From positions 1,727,535 through 1,776,360 of the forward strand of contig SCFE01000101.1 in assembly GCA_004352715.1 (NCBI GenBank): a stretch of DNA of 48,826 bases. Reading direction: 5' to 3'. The translations under genes and the position numbers were made by a program. Below the pieces are notes generated by a model. It made no database searches. It saw only the letters and a program-made list of their open reading frames with translations, and was not told where the DNA came from. This document shows, one piece after another, positions 31,905-43,710 of the stretch (its first letter is position 1; each line of letters starts with the position of its first letter). Source of the stretch: Hofstenia miamia (Eukaryota > Xenacoelomorpha > Acoela).

Positions 31905-32510
31905 AACTAAGTATTTCTGATTTCAGCTGTTTCTACAACGAATATGATATTACGCGCAAGATTGATATCTTTTACGAAATTATACAGACAAGCATGAATG
32001 CCATTCCTTGCAATGAAATTGTAATTCCAAAATCAGATCCTGCATGAATGAAACCCAAACAAACAAATTCACCTACAACGTGAAAAATGCATACCAAACA
32101 CTCAATCAATATGTTTAACAGAAAACTACAACAGTAAATCAAGTTTTCTAAATTATCATTTACCAAGCGACAAAAACCTGTCCATGATATTTGGAAAGTG
32201 TTAAATGAAAGAGGTAAAGGCAAAGCCAAATCGTTATATAGTATATTACAGAGCTCTCCAAGTGCTACCTATATTGCGGTCAATGAGATTGCGAAATTTT
32301 ACCAATTAGCATAAAGACAATGGCTCGAATGCTACGTTTGATGTTAATTCTTCTGAGCATATTGAAAAGCACAAGTGGTACTGTGCTGAATGTGTTTATA
32401 AAGCATTCAAACATCTAGAAAATTTAAATCCTAAAAAATCATTAGGTAGTAACGGTGTAGCTACAATTCTTTATAAGGTAAGCGGCCATCTGTTAGGGTA
32501 ATTTTGAATT
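31905..32510 (+). pseudogene. LINE ORF2 fragment (linker and start of RT)
   Basis: Plus-strand frames with several breaks spell a non-LTR retrotransposon region between endonuclease and RT. They include YNEYDITRKIDIFYEII, a segment ending IPKSDPA, then DIWKVLNERGKGKAKSLYSI, and finally LENLNPKKSLGSNGVATILY. The last resembles the KSxGxDGI motif that opens LINE RT domains. Homology stops near 32510 before the catalytic motifs. It lies head to head with the SGNH-like frame, so the two do not form one sense-strand element. Confidence 0.65.
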
Positions 32511-35500
32511 GTCAGGGGTATTTTTGAGAATTTTGTAAAACGTACACAATCACAATGGCCCTATTCATGCAATTCGTTTTTCGGCATGTACAAAGTCAAT
32601 ATTCAAGATTCATGGTAAAGAAGATTTACTGTTTGGAGAATAAAGTAAACACTATTAGTTTATAGTTTGTTTTGTTTCTTAGTTTCATGTTTTAATAAAA
32701 TCATATTTTGATATTTATTATAAATTGAATGATTTATGTTGTAATTTGAATGCGTTAATTTTTGAATTTGAATAGCTAATATTTTAAAGTGATTGCGTTA
32801 TGTTTTAATTTGAATGTGTTAGTTTTTAAATTGAAAGGTAAAAGGTGTAGCTGATCAACTAATCAATAGTTTCTTAACATATCCAACTTTTTTTAACAAA
32901 TTGAAAAATTAAAGAAATGATTTAGAAATATTCCTAAAAATAAGAATAGAATGAGTTGAAACAGCAGTGATTTAAACGTCCTGTTCAGTATTCGGGCCGG
33001 ACGTTGGTTAATATTTTTTCCAATGTCCATATCTGATTTCATCTGTGGGAATTGTCATGGCAATGATAAATTTATCTCTTGTGAATAGAATGGAAATTGT
33101 TCGATCTGCAATATTGTGGTTCATATATTTTCTTAAGTTGTTTATAAAACACAATAGACTTACTGTGATCATTTTATTTGAGAAGAAATGTGATAACGTT
33201 ACAAATTGTAACAAAGTGTGCTTGTGAGCACGTATAAAAAACGGCATGCCAAAATAATATTTAAAAAAGTCCGTGCAGTGTTATGCTCAAAAGCCACCAT
33301 ATTATTCTTGCAAAAAGTCATACATTGTTGCAGCTCTGAACTGCATCCCTTAGTACCACCCGGAATTTCAAGCCTAGATTCAATTATGCATACAGTACAT
33401 TCAGAATATTGCTGGGAGGATTAGCAACTAAACCCGCTACCGTGTTTAAGTACCAATGAGTACTTTTGATAGACCACGAGATTAATTTTTCAGTTTTGGT
33501 GTAAGAGTTTCGGCTGTTTCGTAGTGTTATATTTTATGTTTTCACAGCCATAATTACCTAGATTTTTTGAAATTTTATTAAATACTGCGTAAATGATTTC
33601 AGCATTTTTAATTGAATCATTTTGAACATTTTAAATTAGTTAAATTTGGTTTAGGTGTCATTTTATTATCCTATGGTTTTTGCTTGGATTTGTAAGACGA
33701 TCATATATACAGGGTAGTTCTTTCTACTTTTAACTTAAAAACTGAACAAATGTTCAAACAATTACGTATTTCTATATGAGGATGGTAGATTTTTCTAAGT
33801 CATTATTTATATTTACAGTTTTCACAACTATTCTTTTACTAGATTTTAATAAAGAACGCCTTGTTGTCAAAAACCCATGATCGACAGAATATAATATAAA
33901 TTTTTAATAAATTAAAAATATTTAAATGTACAGTAACTCAGGAAATCAGGTTTCACCTCTATTTTGTCTGACATTTAGTCAGACGTAACGGCTCTATAGG
34001 TTCAATGGCACAACAAAATTCATCAATTGAAAGCTTGGTTATTATCAAACAAAAGTTGTTAAATATTTACAAAAATAATCGTATGTAATTTTTTTAGAAT
34101 GCTCTACATAAATTCAATATACAAATAGAGTGTTAAACACTTAAGATTTTAAAATAATATTTTCGGCTTCAATGATAAATATTGGTTGTCGAAATCGATT
34201 GAGTTCTTGGTAATTTAAATAGATGATATTTCTGAATTTTAAATAAAATTTTACATTCATGTAGTTTTAAATTTTTCTTTAAGTTGAAAGTGGTAATTGA
34301 TTCCATAGGGCAATACACACATTAGTAAGAGGTCTATCATTTTCGTCAATAATTTAAGTTTTCAATAAGAATTTGTTCTTAAGTGTATTTTAGTTAGTAT
34401 TTTGTCTCTGGCTTTCAATTTAAAAAATGTTTCTAAAGATTTTAGCTTTTTGAAGCATAATAATGAAAGCAAATAATTATCTCAATTTATTGTAACTTGT
34501 TTTTATTTACAGAAAAAATTTCTAAAAGTTGTTGACATTGCACTTCCGTTTATGCTACAAAGTTACAACAACAAAAAATTTCCTCAACCAGTTAAGAACT
34601 TGTGTATATGGATACGAAAACCTTAACAATTGAAAAGCAATGTTATGAAGTGGTAAACATTGTTAGCAGATCATATAAATTAGCTATTGGTTAAAATGCA
34701 GTTTATTGGATTAATATATTTTCCATTCATTTTGTTATCTGCGCAATACTTCAACTTTCACAACCCTATAAAACTTTGAAAAGCGGGCTGCAAAAGCTTT
34801 ACGTGAAAAGCAATTAATCGATATATTTTAAGGTACGTTCACATATTCAAGTGGTTCGTTTCTAAATTATGCATCGATACATTTGTAAACAATATATAAA
34901 AATGCAGGAAACAGTCAGTGTTAAAGATAACAAGCAGAAAAACATGTTTGATATACAATTCAAACTTCAACAAACCTTGAATGGATGTGACACAATGTTT
35001 CATTTAAATTTTGAAAAAAAAAATTTTCGTCCCGTAGCTCCAAATAAAATTTTCATACTCTCAAAAACCACATCGCCCCCTAAAATGTGCGTAATAAATA
35101 GCTATCAATTTCTAACAAAATATAAATATTTCGGGAGTTTCACTTACATTCTTGAATAAGGTTAACCAAATCAAACGAAAATAATTATCCATTGAGTAAC
35201 TATGTAATTTACAAAAGAACCGCTAAAAATTTATAAACACAAAGTTTGGCAAACATTGGAAATTTGTTTACTTTTCAAATGAGGAATAAATTAGATAAAA
35301 TAATGTGAGCTCTCCGACCAAACAACATTTTGTATGATTGTAAAACAAAACTTAATTGCGGAAAAATTTAAATATGAATAATCTAAAATAGTAAACTAGC
35401 ATGCAAGTATATGTAGTTGCATTATTAATAGCGTCTTTTAAAGTAGAAAACATAAATTTAGTATCCAATTGTAAATAATAATTGAAGTATTTGTAATCAT

Positions 35501-35621
35501 ACATTTAAATAGAAAGCTTTAAAAAAAGTAGTGCAAATGTGAATGGAATTAAAATTAGAAACCAACCAACAAAACAATGAATAATAAAAAGGTCTTTCAT
35601 GAGATTTTACAGTTCCAATCA
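32511..35621. other. AT-rich intergenic DNA
   Basis: About 3.1 kb with no recognised gene. The frames at 33008-33247 (minus), 33218-33424 (plus) and 34869-35159 (plus) are 68-96 codons long, have no motif I recognise and no supporting splice pattern. Part of the region just before 35622 is likely to be the 3' untranslated region of the SURF6 gene, although I see no good AATAAA there. Confidence 0.5.
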
Positions 35622-36792
35622 CTAAAATATACGACCCTTTTTTCGCAGGCGCTTTAGCTTGCGTTGCAGTTTATCATCCTTTCGTTTTTTGATGTTATCT
35701 TTTCGTTTCTTTTGACGGGCATCTTTGAGAACTTTCACAGATTCAACTCTTTTTTGCCAGTTTTTTTTCGAACGCTTTCGCTTGTTTTCTTTTTTGCGAA
35801 TAGAGGCTTTGATTCTTTTTGCATCATCTCGAGTCTTTTCGCCACTGGCACGAGCCAAAGCAACATTTAATTTATGATTTTCATGAATTTGCTCTGACTC
35901 CTCAAATTTATTGTCAGCTCGAAGTTTCTTGATCTTTTTCTCGATTGATTGAACTTCTTTTAAATTTTCTTTTAAGGATTTTTTCTTTTCGGGCATATCA
36001 AAAGTTACACCTATAATTAAATATGTTTTAATATCAGAATTGATGTTAAGTAGCAAAGATGAAAAAAGTTGTAACGTATTGGATTAAGTTTTGAAACTTT
36101 TAATAATATATTTAATACCTTGATATTAAATGAGCTAATGCAAAGCAATGCTTAATAAACAATTCAAGCAATTTATATAAAATCGATTACAATGTCTTAA
36201 AAATTTCAAAGAACATTGTGGACGCCACTAAGCGAACGAATAAGCAATTTTTAGTAAGAAATAAATATTTGAATAACATACAAACACTAAATGTCTAAAA
36301 AAAACATCTAAACCAAAAAAATTGTTTTTACATTTCCTAATGGTAGTTCCCATACTGTTACCTGCTAAGAAATACCTACGTTTGTTATTGCTTGAAGTTT
36401 TGTGTACTTTGGCTTTAGTCTTCTGTAGTTTACCCTTTGATTCGATCTGTTTAGAGGGTGTTTGTGATTTCTTTAAAAGCTTAGTTCTTTTAGATTTTCG
36501 AGAATTTTCCATTTGCAGTAATTTTCTATGCAGTTTATCAGAGTTTGACACATGTAGCTCAGTGCCATCCTTATCTTCTAAACGGTCAAGTGCTTTTTCA
36601 TTACCATAAACATCATTATCTTTAACAGCAATTATATTAGATAATAAAACATCAAATTGCTCCAATGTTGATGGAAGCATCTAAAAAGATAAAATCAATT
36701 TGAATTATTTAATAGTTCCTCAAGAAATTCGTCGATAGAAAAAGTAAGACTTCAACAATTTTCGTAAGCACATCGAAAATTCTTGATTCCAT
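35622..36792 (-). CDS. SURF6: Surfeit locus protein 6 homologue (SURF6), three exons
   Basis: SURF6 (yeast Rrp14) is a basic nucleolar protein needed for ribosome biogenesis. Exon 3 (36010-35622) carries the conserved C-terminal region: LARASGEKTRDD, then KRSKKNWQKRVESVK, RQKKRKDNIKKRKDDK and an ending LRKKGRIF. Exon 2 (36680-36362) holds an acidic then Lys-rich middle, including DKLHRKLLQMENSRK. The donor CAG|GTAACAG at 36361 and acceptor AATTATAG at 36011 join in phase, giving a 351-bp intron. Exon 2 starts right after TTTTATCTTTTTAG, an acceptor. A short exon 1 (36792-36751, MESRIFDVLTKIVE) fits in phase with a 70-bp intron, but its donor (GTCTTA) is weak. The total is 750 nt, 249 residues, shorter than the mammalian protein. 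The ATG at 36680 is the alternative start. No lesion is seen, so it is probably functional. Confidence 0.85.
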
Positions 36793-37526
36793 CTGAAACT
36801 CAAATAAGTACTAAAATTAATAATACGAAAACCTAATAATAGTTATTTAAATTTTGAAAGAATAGGTCACAAAAAAATATAAAACATATATAATTTGTTT
36901 GTCACCGTGGGCCTGATAACTTCCAATGGAAAGACTCTTATCTACAATTAAGAAATCCAAATGATGCTGTAGATGGTCAAAAAGTGAAAGCAATTACCAA
37001 TTTTGACCTACCTTTGGTTTGTAATCTTACAATACCAGCAATATCAACCATAATAACATTAACCTTTGTATAATTTTGATAACATTCAAACTAGATTATG
37101 CTTTCCACAGTAGTCGTTTTTGATATTAAAACTTAACAAATTCAAATATTTTTCAATTAGCAATTAAAAACATATTTATGTGTATATATACATGTATGGC
37201 GAACGAAGAGAGTCTGTACTTAAACATAAATACACAAACATTCACCATACATGGATAACATAATGTCATTCACTTTATGTCCAAAAATAAATATCTAACT
37301 AAACCTCCAAACTAACGATGTTCAATATCCTCTGTTATTTAATGGTGTAGTTAGGTTGGTTTCTTCATTAGAAACCTTAGTTCGCCTCATTGCATAGGAT
37401 TAGTAAACCATAATTATAAAGGCCCTTTGATAGTATGATCCAGTCGAAACGGGATCATTTAACTTAGTATTCTGTTTTGATTCGGTTATATTCTGAAGCA
37501 GCTCACTAGTGAAATCTGAGAATTAT

Positions 37527-37529
<3 letters not shown>
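36793..37529. other. Upstream region of SURF6 with one unassigned plus-strand open stretch
   Basis: The SURF6 promoter should lie here, but I recognise no core element. On the plus strand 36897-37072 is open for about 59 codons without a Met. It reads protein-like (CHRGPDNFQWKDSYLQLRN, then DAVDGQKVKAITNFDLP), with no matching family in my knowledge. It may be an exon of a divergent neighbour, or chance. Confidence 0.3.

Positions 37530-37577
<48 letters not shown>
37530..37577. repeat. AAT microsatellite at LINE 3' end
   Basis: About 16 uninterrupted AAT units. On the minus strand this is the ATT tail of the LINE at 37578-39465. Confidence 0.9.
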
Positions 37578-37578
<1 letters not shown>

Positions 37579-39465
37579 GACTTTATTTAGCCGCTGAAGG
37601 CAATACACTCCAAAAAAATAAAAAACAAGTCAGGTTATACAGCAGCGAGGACAGTCACAGGAGATGAAATAGGAGCAAATGGAAGAGTAGGCGAAGTTGG
37701 AGAAGGACTCAGCAAAGAGAAAAATTATCAAAGATTTCTTGAAGCTCGGTGGCGGGAAACAGAAATCAATCGCCGTTGGAGGGTTGAGAGTAAAGATGTA
37801 ATTAGCAGGAGTACAACTACGATTAAAAAACGAGTGAAGGGTGCGATGTTTCTTGAGACAACGAATGGAATTAGAGAACTTAATGAAATCAAAACGATCA
37901 AGATCCAATTTGCGAATGAGCAGTCGATTGAACAGGAGGAGATCACATGCATGGAAGTAGAGTGACAGCGGGAGAGTGGAGAATTTGAGAAGGGCGTCTC
38001 TGTATGGCAAGGGAGAGATCCATTTGAAGGCACGCTTCTGGAAATGTTCCATAGAGTGGAACAAGGAACGGGAAGGCCACCAACAGGGAGATGCATAGAG
38101 AAGATTGGCGCGATTAATGGACTTGAACAAATAGTTTCACAGCAGAAGTGGAATTAAAGGGAACATTACGGAAGAGGGCAAAGAGTGAGGAATTAGCTTT
38201 GCGGAGACGCAAAGACACATGACCAGATCAATTTAAGTTATCAGAAAGTTGAACTCCAAGATGAGTATGGTGATGGGAAAAGTTCACAGGAAGAGGGAGA
38301 TCAGAAGGGGGGATACAGAAAAGGAAATACCACATGTCTTGCTTGGGCTAAAATCAAGATGGTTAACAGAAGACCAAGTAGACAAAAGCTCAAGATCAGA
38401 GGTAATATTGGAGGCAAAAGAACTAAAAAAGTTGAAAATCGCGGTGTCATCAACGTACAGTACACAGGAAGAGTTGAGGACAGATTGAGGGAGGTCGTTG
38501 ATAGCTACAAGGAAGAAAAGAACAGCAAACACGGAAGCTTGAGGAGCACTACTAGAGACAAGGGCAGGGGAAGAAATAGACGAATTGATTTTGACATACT
38601 GACGACGATTTGACAAGTAAGACTGAAAGATTTCGATGAAATGAGCATCAAAGCCAAATAAACCTAATTTGTCAAGAAGGATAGAATGAGGGAGTCGATC
38701 AAAAGCTCTAGAAATGTCAAGAAAGATAATGCAACCAGGATTATTACGATCAGAGTGGTAATAGCAGTTTTCAATCAAAGTGAGCAAGTGAGTGATGGTA
38801 GAACGACCCGGAAGGTTACCATGCTGAGAAGTGGAGAAGAGGTGACGAATTTTAGGGAACACATAACGAAAGACAAGTCGCTCAAAGATGATTGACAGCC
38901 GAGAAAGAATAGCTATTAGACGATAAGATGTGACTTGAGAGGAGGGAAGCTGATTGGATTTTAATAGTGGAGAGATCCAAGATGTTTTCCATCAAGGCGG
39001 AAAACGTTTAGATGAGCAAATGTAGGAGAAGAGATGCTTTAAATGGATGGAAAAAGTTGAGGAAGTTTTATGGATAACAAAGGATGGGACGCCATCAGGA
39101 CTTAAGAATGAGGGAAATATCATGGGTGTTGAAGATGATGTCACATAGGCGAATCAACGGGGAGGTGGCATGAGGACCAGGACAGAGAGAGACGGGATCA
39201 GAAAAATTCGAGGAGAAATAGGCATTGAAGAGATCAGCTTTCTCCAGATCCGAGTAAACGGAAAGATGGTTCCAATGCAATCTGGGGAGGTCAGGTTTGG
39301 AATGCAGGGAACGCAAGAAAGCATAAGAGCATAAGAGATCCAGATGAGAAGCTGGACAACAGAGCGATTTCGTCGAGTTCCATAAAGTTGATGACGTCTT
39401 CGGTGAGAGAAGAGAGTTTTGAAAAATCGGAAGGACTGTAACGGCGTTTGAATGATTCGAGTTTA
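37578..39465 (-). mobile_element. CR1/jockey-like LINE, 3' half of ORF2
   Basis: On the minus strand from the gap edge: pre-RT region (LSVYSDLEKADLFNAYFSSN), the KS-type opening (GPDGVPSFVI), SYRLIAILSRLSIIFERL, then the frame 38862-38284 with QHGNLPGRSTITHLLTLIE, IFLDISRAFDRLPHSILL, a diverged PQ-SV box (APQASVFAVLFFLVAIND) and the catalytic YVDDTA. The C-terminal part (38130-37630) has ASPCWWPSRSLFHSMEHFQ and the CDCPRC finger. The frame is broken in a few places only, and CpGs are plentiful, so the copy looks young compared with the gypsy elements. The usual PQGSVLGP box is altered. The 5' half is missing at the gap. Confidence 0.9.
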
Positions 39466-40465
39466 NNNNNNNNNNNNNNNNNNNNNNNNNNNNNNNNNNN
39501 NNNNNNNNNNNNNNNNNNNNNNNNNNNNNNNNNNNNNNNNNNNNNNNNNNNNNNNNNNNNNNNNNNNNNNNNNNNNNNNNNNNNNNNNNNNNNNNNNNNN
39601 NNNNNNNNNNNNNNNNNNNNNNNNNNNNNNNNNNNNNNNNNNNNNNNNNNNNNNNNNNNNNNNNNNNNNNNNNNNNNNNNNNNNNNNNNNNNNNNNNNNN
39701 NNNNNNNNNNNNNNNNNNNNNNNNNNNNNNNNNNNNNNNNNNNNNNNNNNNNNNNNNNNNNNNNNNNNNNNNNNNNNNNNNNNNNNNNNNNNNNNNNNNN
39801 NNNNNNNNNNNNNNNNNNNNNNNNNNNNNNNNNNNNNNNNNNNNNNNNNNNNNNNNNNNNNNNNNNNNNNNNNNNNNNNNNNNNNNNNNNNNNNNNNNNN
39901 NNNNNNNNNNNNNNNNNNNNNNNNNNNNNNNNNNNNNNNNNNNNNNNNNNNNNNNNNNNNNNNNNNNNNNNNNNNNNNNNNNNNNNNNNNNNNNNNNNNN
40001 NNNNNNNNNNNNNNNNNNNNNNNNNNNNNNNNNNNNNNNNNNNNNNNNNNNNNNNNNNNNNNNNNNNNNNNNNNNNNNNNNNNNNNNNNNNNNNNNNNNN
40101 NNNNNNNNNNNNNNNNNNNNNNNNNNNNNNNNNNNNNNNNNNNNNNNNNNNNNNNNNNNNNNNNNNNNNNNNNNNNNNNNNNNNNNNNNNNNNNNNNNNN
40201 NNNNNNNNNNNNNNNNNNNNNNNNNNNNNNNNNNNNNNNNNNNNNNNNNNNNNNNNNNNNNNNNNNNNNNNNNNNNNNNNNNNNNNNNNNNNNNNNNNNN
40301 NNNNNNNNNNNNNNNNNNNNNNNNNNNNNNNNNNNNNNNNNNNNNNNNNNNNNNNNNNNNNNNNNNNNNNNNNNNNNNNNNNNNNNNNNNNNNNNNNNNN
40401 NNNNNNNNNNNNNNNNNNNNNNNNNNNNNNNNNNNNNNNNNNNNNNNNNNNNNNNNNNNNNNNNN
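39466..40465. other. Assembly gap, 1000 N
   Basis: A placeholder gap of exactly 1000 N between the interior of a LINE on the left and the interior of a gypsy pol on the right. Two unrelated elements both broken mid-gene at one gap is a sign of a scaffold join between repeat-ended contigs. Confidence 0.98.
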
Positions 40466-41265
40466 TATCTCTTCCTTCACCAGGATGGGGAGGATCACTT
40501 TCCTGTTTTGATCAGCATTGATGTTGGGAAGAATTTTGTAATCATATGCTGGGATGAACCTGAAAGGAGTCTTTTCACCAGGTGGCTTCTGAGATCTCTC
40601 TCATAGGTGGGAAGGGAGGTAAAATAGTCTGCTTTAAGGTGGAGTCTCCCTGGACAGTGGGTAATTGTAAATGTGAAGTCATTTAAATACTCTAGCCACC
40701 AGGCAATGATGTTTGATTTGTCCCCAGAAAACTTTTTGAGCCATGCTAGTGTGGAGTTATCATTGTGAACAGTGAACTGGCGACCTAATATGAAGAAGCA
40801 GAACTTCTTCAGCCTCTAAACAAGTGCTAGCATCTTGGACTTAGTAGCCCCATATTTCAACTTGGCACTTTGGACCTTTTGGCTAAAGTACTGCACTGGG
40901 CTTTCTCAACTGTTGATGATCTGGCAATGAGCAACAGAGCTTGCATTGCAATCAACTATAAACTCTTTAGAGTAATCAGGCATATTTAAACTTGGGGTTT
41001 GCCTCAGTTCTTGTTTCATGGAATCCAGCTCCTCTTGCTCAGCCCAGGTCCAACAAAACTTGGTGTTCTTTCAGAGCAAATTAGAGATATATTTATTTTG
41101 ATTAGCTAACTCAGGAATGAATAAGCTGTAATAATTTAGAAAGCCCATTAAGCATTGGACATCCTTGTGAGAGTGTGGAGTCTCAATGTGATAAGATGGT
41201 CTTTCACTTCATTTTTTATGGAAATTCTCCTGGGTTTGATCACCCTGCCTACAAAGGTAACATGT
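40466..41265 (-). pseudogene. pol: RNase H and following linker of element D
   Basis: Reading from 41265 leftwards: the RT thumb, then RNase H with FIVDCNASSVAH (first catalytic Asp changed to Asn), QYFSQKVQSAKLKYGATKS, FTVHNDNSTLAWLKKFSG (second Asp also Asn) and HCPGRLHLKADYF. The linker to integrase ends at the gap with KVILPILVKEEI. Many stops are present. Two Asp-to-Asn changes at catalytic positions would inactivate it even without stops. The last base before the gap corresponds to 14185 of copy B. Confidence 0.8.
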
Positions 41266-41963
41266 GACAAAATATGCAAGCACTTATTGCCATTGATCCA
41301 GAGAGCAGAGTCCTAAGAGATCCTAAGAGTGTGACTCAACCAATCCAAATGATCAGAGAATGTGTGTCCAGCAACAAGGATATCATCCATATATGCCATG
41401 ATCCCTGGTTCAAGAACATTGGCTCCATTCCACAACATGCGCATTACCTAGTGCTGAAAAGTAGCTGGGGTGTTACAAAGCCTGAAGGCCATGTATTTCC
41501 ACTCAAAAAGGCCATATGGTGTGATAAAGGCGGTTTTTGGGATGTTGGCAGGCTTCATAGGTATCTGCCAATAGGCTTTACAGAGATCTAAGCATGAGAA
41601 CAAACTGTATTTGCTGGCATCATATAAGAGATCCTTGATGTGAGGTAAAGGATATTCATCTTTGATGGTGATATCATTTAATCTTCTGAAGTTGACACAA
41701 AGGTGGTATTTCTTGCCTTGGTGAATGAATACTGTGGGTGCCACATAAGGGCTGTTGCTGTTTCAAATAATACTGCTCTCTATTAGATCACTGAGGATCT
41801 GTTCATATTTTGCCCAGAGATTTTCTGGTCCTCTCCAAACTGGCAACCAAATGGAGCAATCACTTTTGGTTTCAATCATGTGTTGTTCCCCAACAGCCTT
41901 ACCAACACTGATAGAGCCATAGTTGAACACGTCATGGTGCTGGCACAAAAGAGCAGTGAGCAC
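41266..41963 (-). pseudogene. pol: Reverse transcriptase of element D
   Basis: The minus frames 41963-41763 and 41744-41448 give the RT leader (YEQILSDLIESSII), VAPTVFIHQGKKYHLCVNFR, RRLNDITIKDEYPLPHIKD, LFSCLDLCKAYWQIPMKPA and TPYGLFEWKYMAFRLCN. Downstream, in another frame, comes YMDDIL at 41393-41382. The set is a clear Ty3/gypsy RT and better preserved than in element A. The usual VDFR reads VNFR (Asp to Asn), again a G-to-A change next to a C. Confidence 0.88.
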
Positions 41964-42290
41964 ATTGTGTTCCTAGGGAACACTATGAAACATTCTTGGT
42001 GAATTCCTAATTCAAGGTCATTTATTTGGCCTTTCCAAGAAATGGTATTTCCCAAGGCATCCAACAAGAATGCTGTAGATGGAGATAAATTCTCTCTCTT
42101 CAAGCAAAGCATGTTGCAACAGGTGTTGCTTATTATGGAAGCAGAGGCTGCTTTATTGATTGTAACATTAATTAAAAGTCCATTCACATCAGAGGGGATC
42201 ATGTTGGTATGCAATCATGAGGTGATTACCAAGACATCATGTGCATGGTTTTTGGGAGGTGGCACTCCATCTAATTTAAATGACTGACAT
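41876..42290 (-). pseudogene. pro: Protease region of element D
   Basis: The frame 42214-41876 contains LINVTINKAASASIIS, the position of the retropepsin active site. The catalytic Asp codon is AAT (Asn), as in element A, and Thr-Gly reads Lys-Ala. A segment with Cys residues (ISNTCCNMLCLKREN) follows that is deleted in element A, then AFLLDALGNTISWKGQ. It overlaps the start of the RT leader frame. It is inactive as it stands. Confidence 0.65.
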
Positions 42291-43710
42291 ACTTGACCTG
42301 GGTGTTGGGAGTACACACTTCAGCTGATGGCTCTTCAATAATGAAACCATCTTCATTATCTACTAGACAAATAACTGCACCACTCTGAGCCTGAATGTTC
42401 ACTGATTGTTGTTTGTTATCAGATTTTTTCTGCACTGTAGCAGAACTCAAAGAGGCCAATGTCTTTGAGGCAGTTTGACCTGTTTTTAAATCACCAGCAT
42501 CTCTCTTGGTGTGAGTTGTATTTTGCAACATGTAAACAATGCTAACTGCCTTTTTAATAATAGAATTCAAGTTGTCCTCCAGACTGCATTTGAGTTCAAG
42601 GCAGCTCCTAATGGTGGAGGGGAATCCCTGACAAATATACAAAAAGGGATCATGTTGCAAGTATTCTAGTGTCAACTTGCTAATATAGGTCCTGACATCA
42701 TTTCCCTTTTTGAAGGAGAGATCACATAAGAGCATCTTGTACTGCTGTTTTATGTGAGGTGCTTTGTAATGGTCCTCAAAGTGACTGATGAGCAATTGAT
42801 AATTTGTTTTGACAGCTCTGTCCAACATCATTTACTGATTGTATGTGAGGCCTTGAAGGTACATGGGGAATTGCGTGGTGGTGGCATCCTGTGTAGTCTT
42901 ATACTGTTTCATAGTGAGCTCAAAAAGGAAGAGCCACTCTTCAAATGACTGCAAAATTTCATCTATCTTTCCAGTAAATTTGGGCAATACAGAGTGCCAA
43001 TTGAAAAGGTTTGCTGATTTGCTTCCCAATGCTTCTGTAGGTAGAATCAACTAGGTAAAGTGTGGCCCACAAGTTGTCACAGACCTGATATGGTTACTCA
43101 GAGGAGGAGGAGGAGAGATTGTAGCAGTTGGGGTGACTGTGACACTAACAGTTGCTGTGGGCACTACTGTTGAGCTCAGGGTACAAGAGCCCAGTGTAGT
43201 GATGGTGGTTAGTGTTGAAACTTGTGAGAGAGCAGACTGAGTAAATGTAGGGCCTCCAACTGTCAAAGAGGTAATGGGGGCAACAAATGGTGGCGTCACT
43301 GAGGACATTGTAGGTGCTGTTGGAGCATGAGAAAAGTGAGCAGAAAATGTCTGTGATATAATATGTGAAAACCTTTCAGGGAGAGCATCAAAAGCATTAT
43401 CCAAAAAGGCATGAGTTAGATACTCAGGTTCTCCTGATGAGATCAGTGGGGAACATGGGGTAGGTTCTTGAACTTGCATCTCTAATGCAGAAATCAAGTC
43501 GAGCAAGTGTCTTTCACATTGCCAAGTCACAGTGGCTTGTTGTCATAGCCTGCCTGCAAGGCATCAAGGTGGGCTTTGCAGGAATGGTGCTGAGAAATCT
43601 GCTCAGAAAGGGCTTCTCTAAGCTGTTCAACTTCAGTTGTAGGTAACTCTGGAGATAAATGGGTTTGACAAGGTAGCAGGAGTGAGAATCTCTTGCAGAA
43701 AAACTTTGGA
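42271..43710 (-). pseudogene. gag: Gag of element D
   Basis: From 43710 leftwards: a coiled-coil region (PTTEVEQLREALSEQIS in one frame), a Thr/Pro/Val-rich linker (43530-43051, with SVTVTPTATISPPPP), the capsid-like region with KFTGKIDEILQSFEEWLF (43050-42832), and the part from MMLDRAVKTNYQLLISHFED through KKGNDVRTYISKLT (42831-42271). The C-terminal end is Lys/Gln/Ser-rich and lacks a CCHC knuckle. The capsid part is open over 186 codons, the best preserved gag piece in the window. Upstream it joins a truncated LTR at about 43710, so the leader and primer site are lost. Confidence 0.85.

Noticed and set aside
38249-38895. Plus-strand frames rich in Arg, Lys and Glu
   Set aside because: They are antisense to the LINE RT coding strand, which explains the composition.
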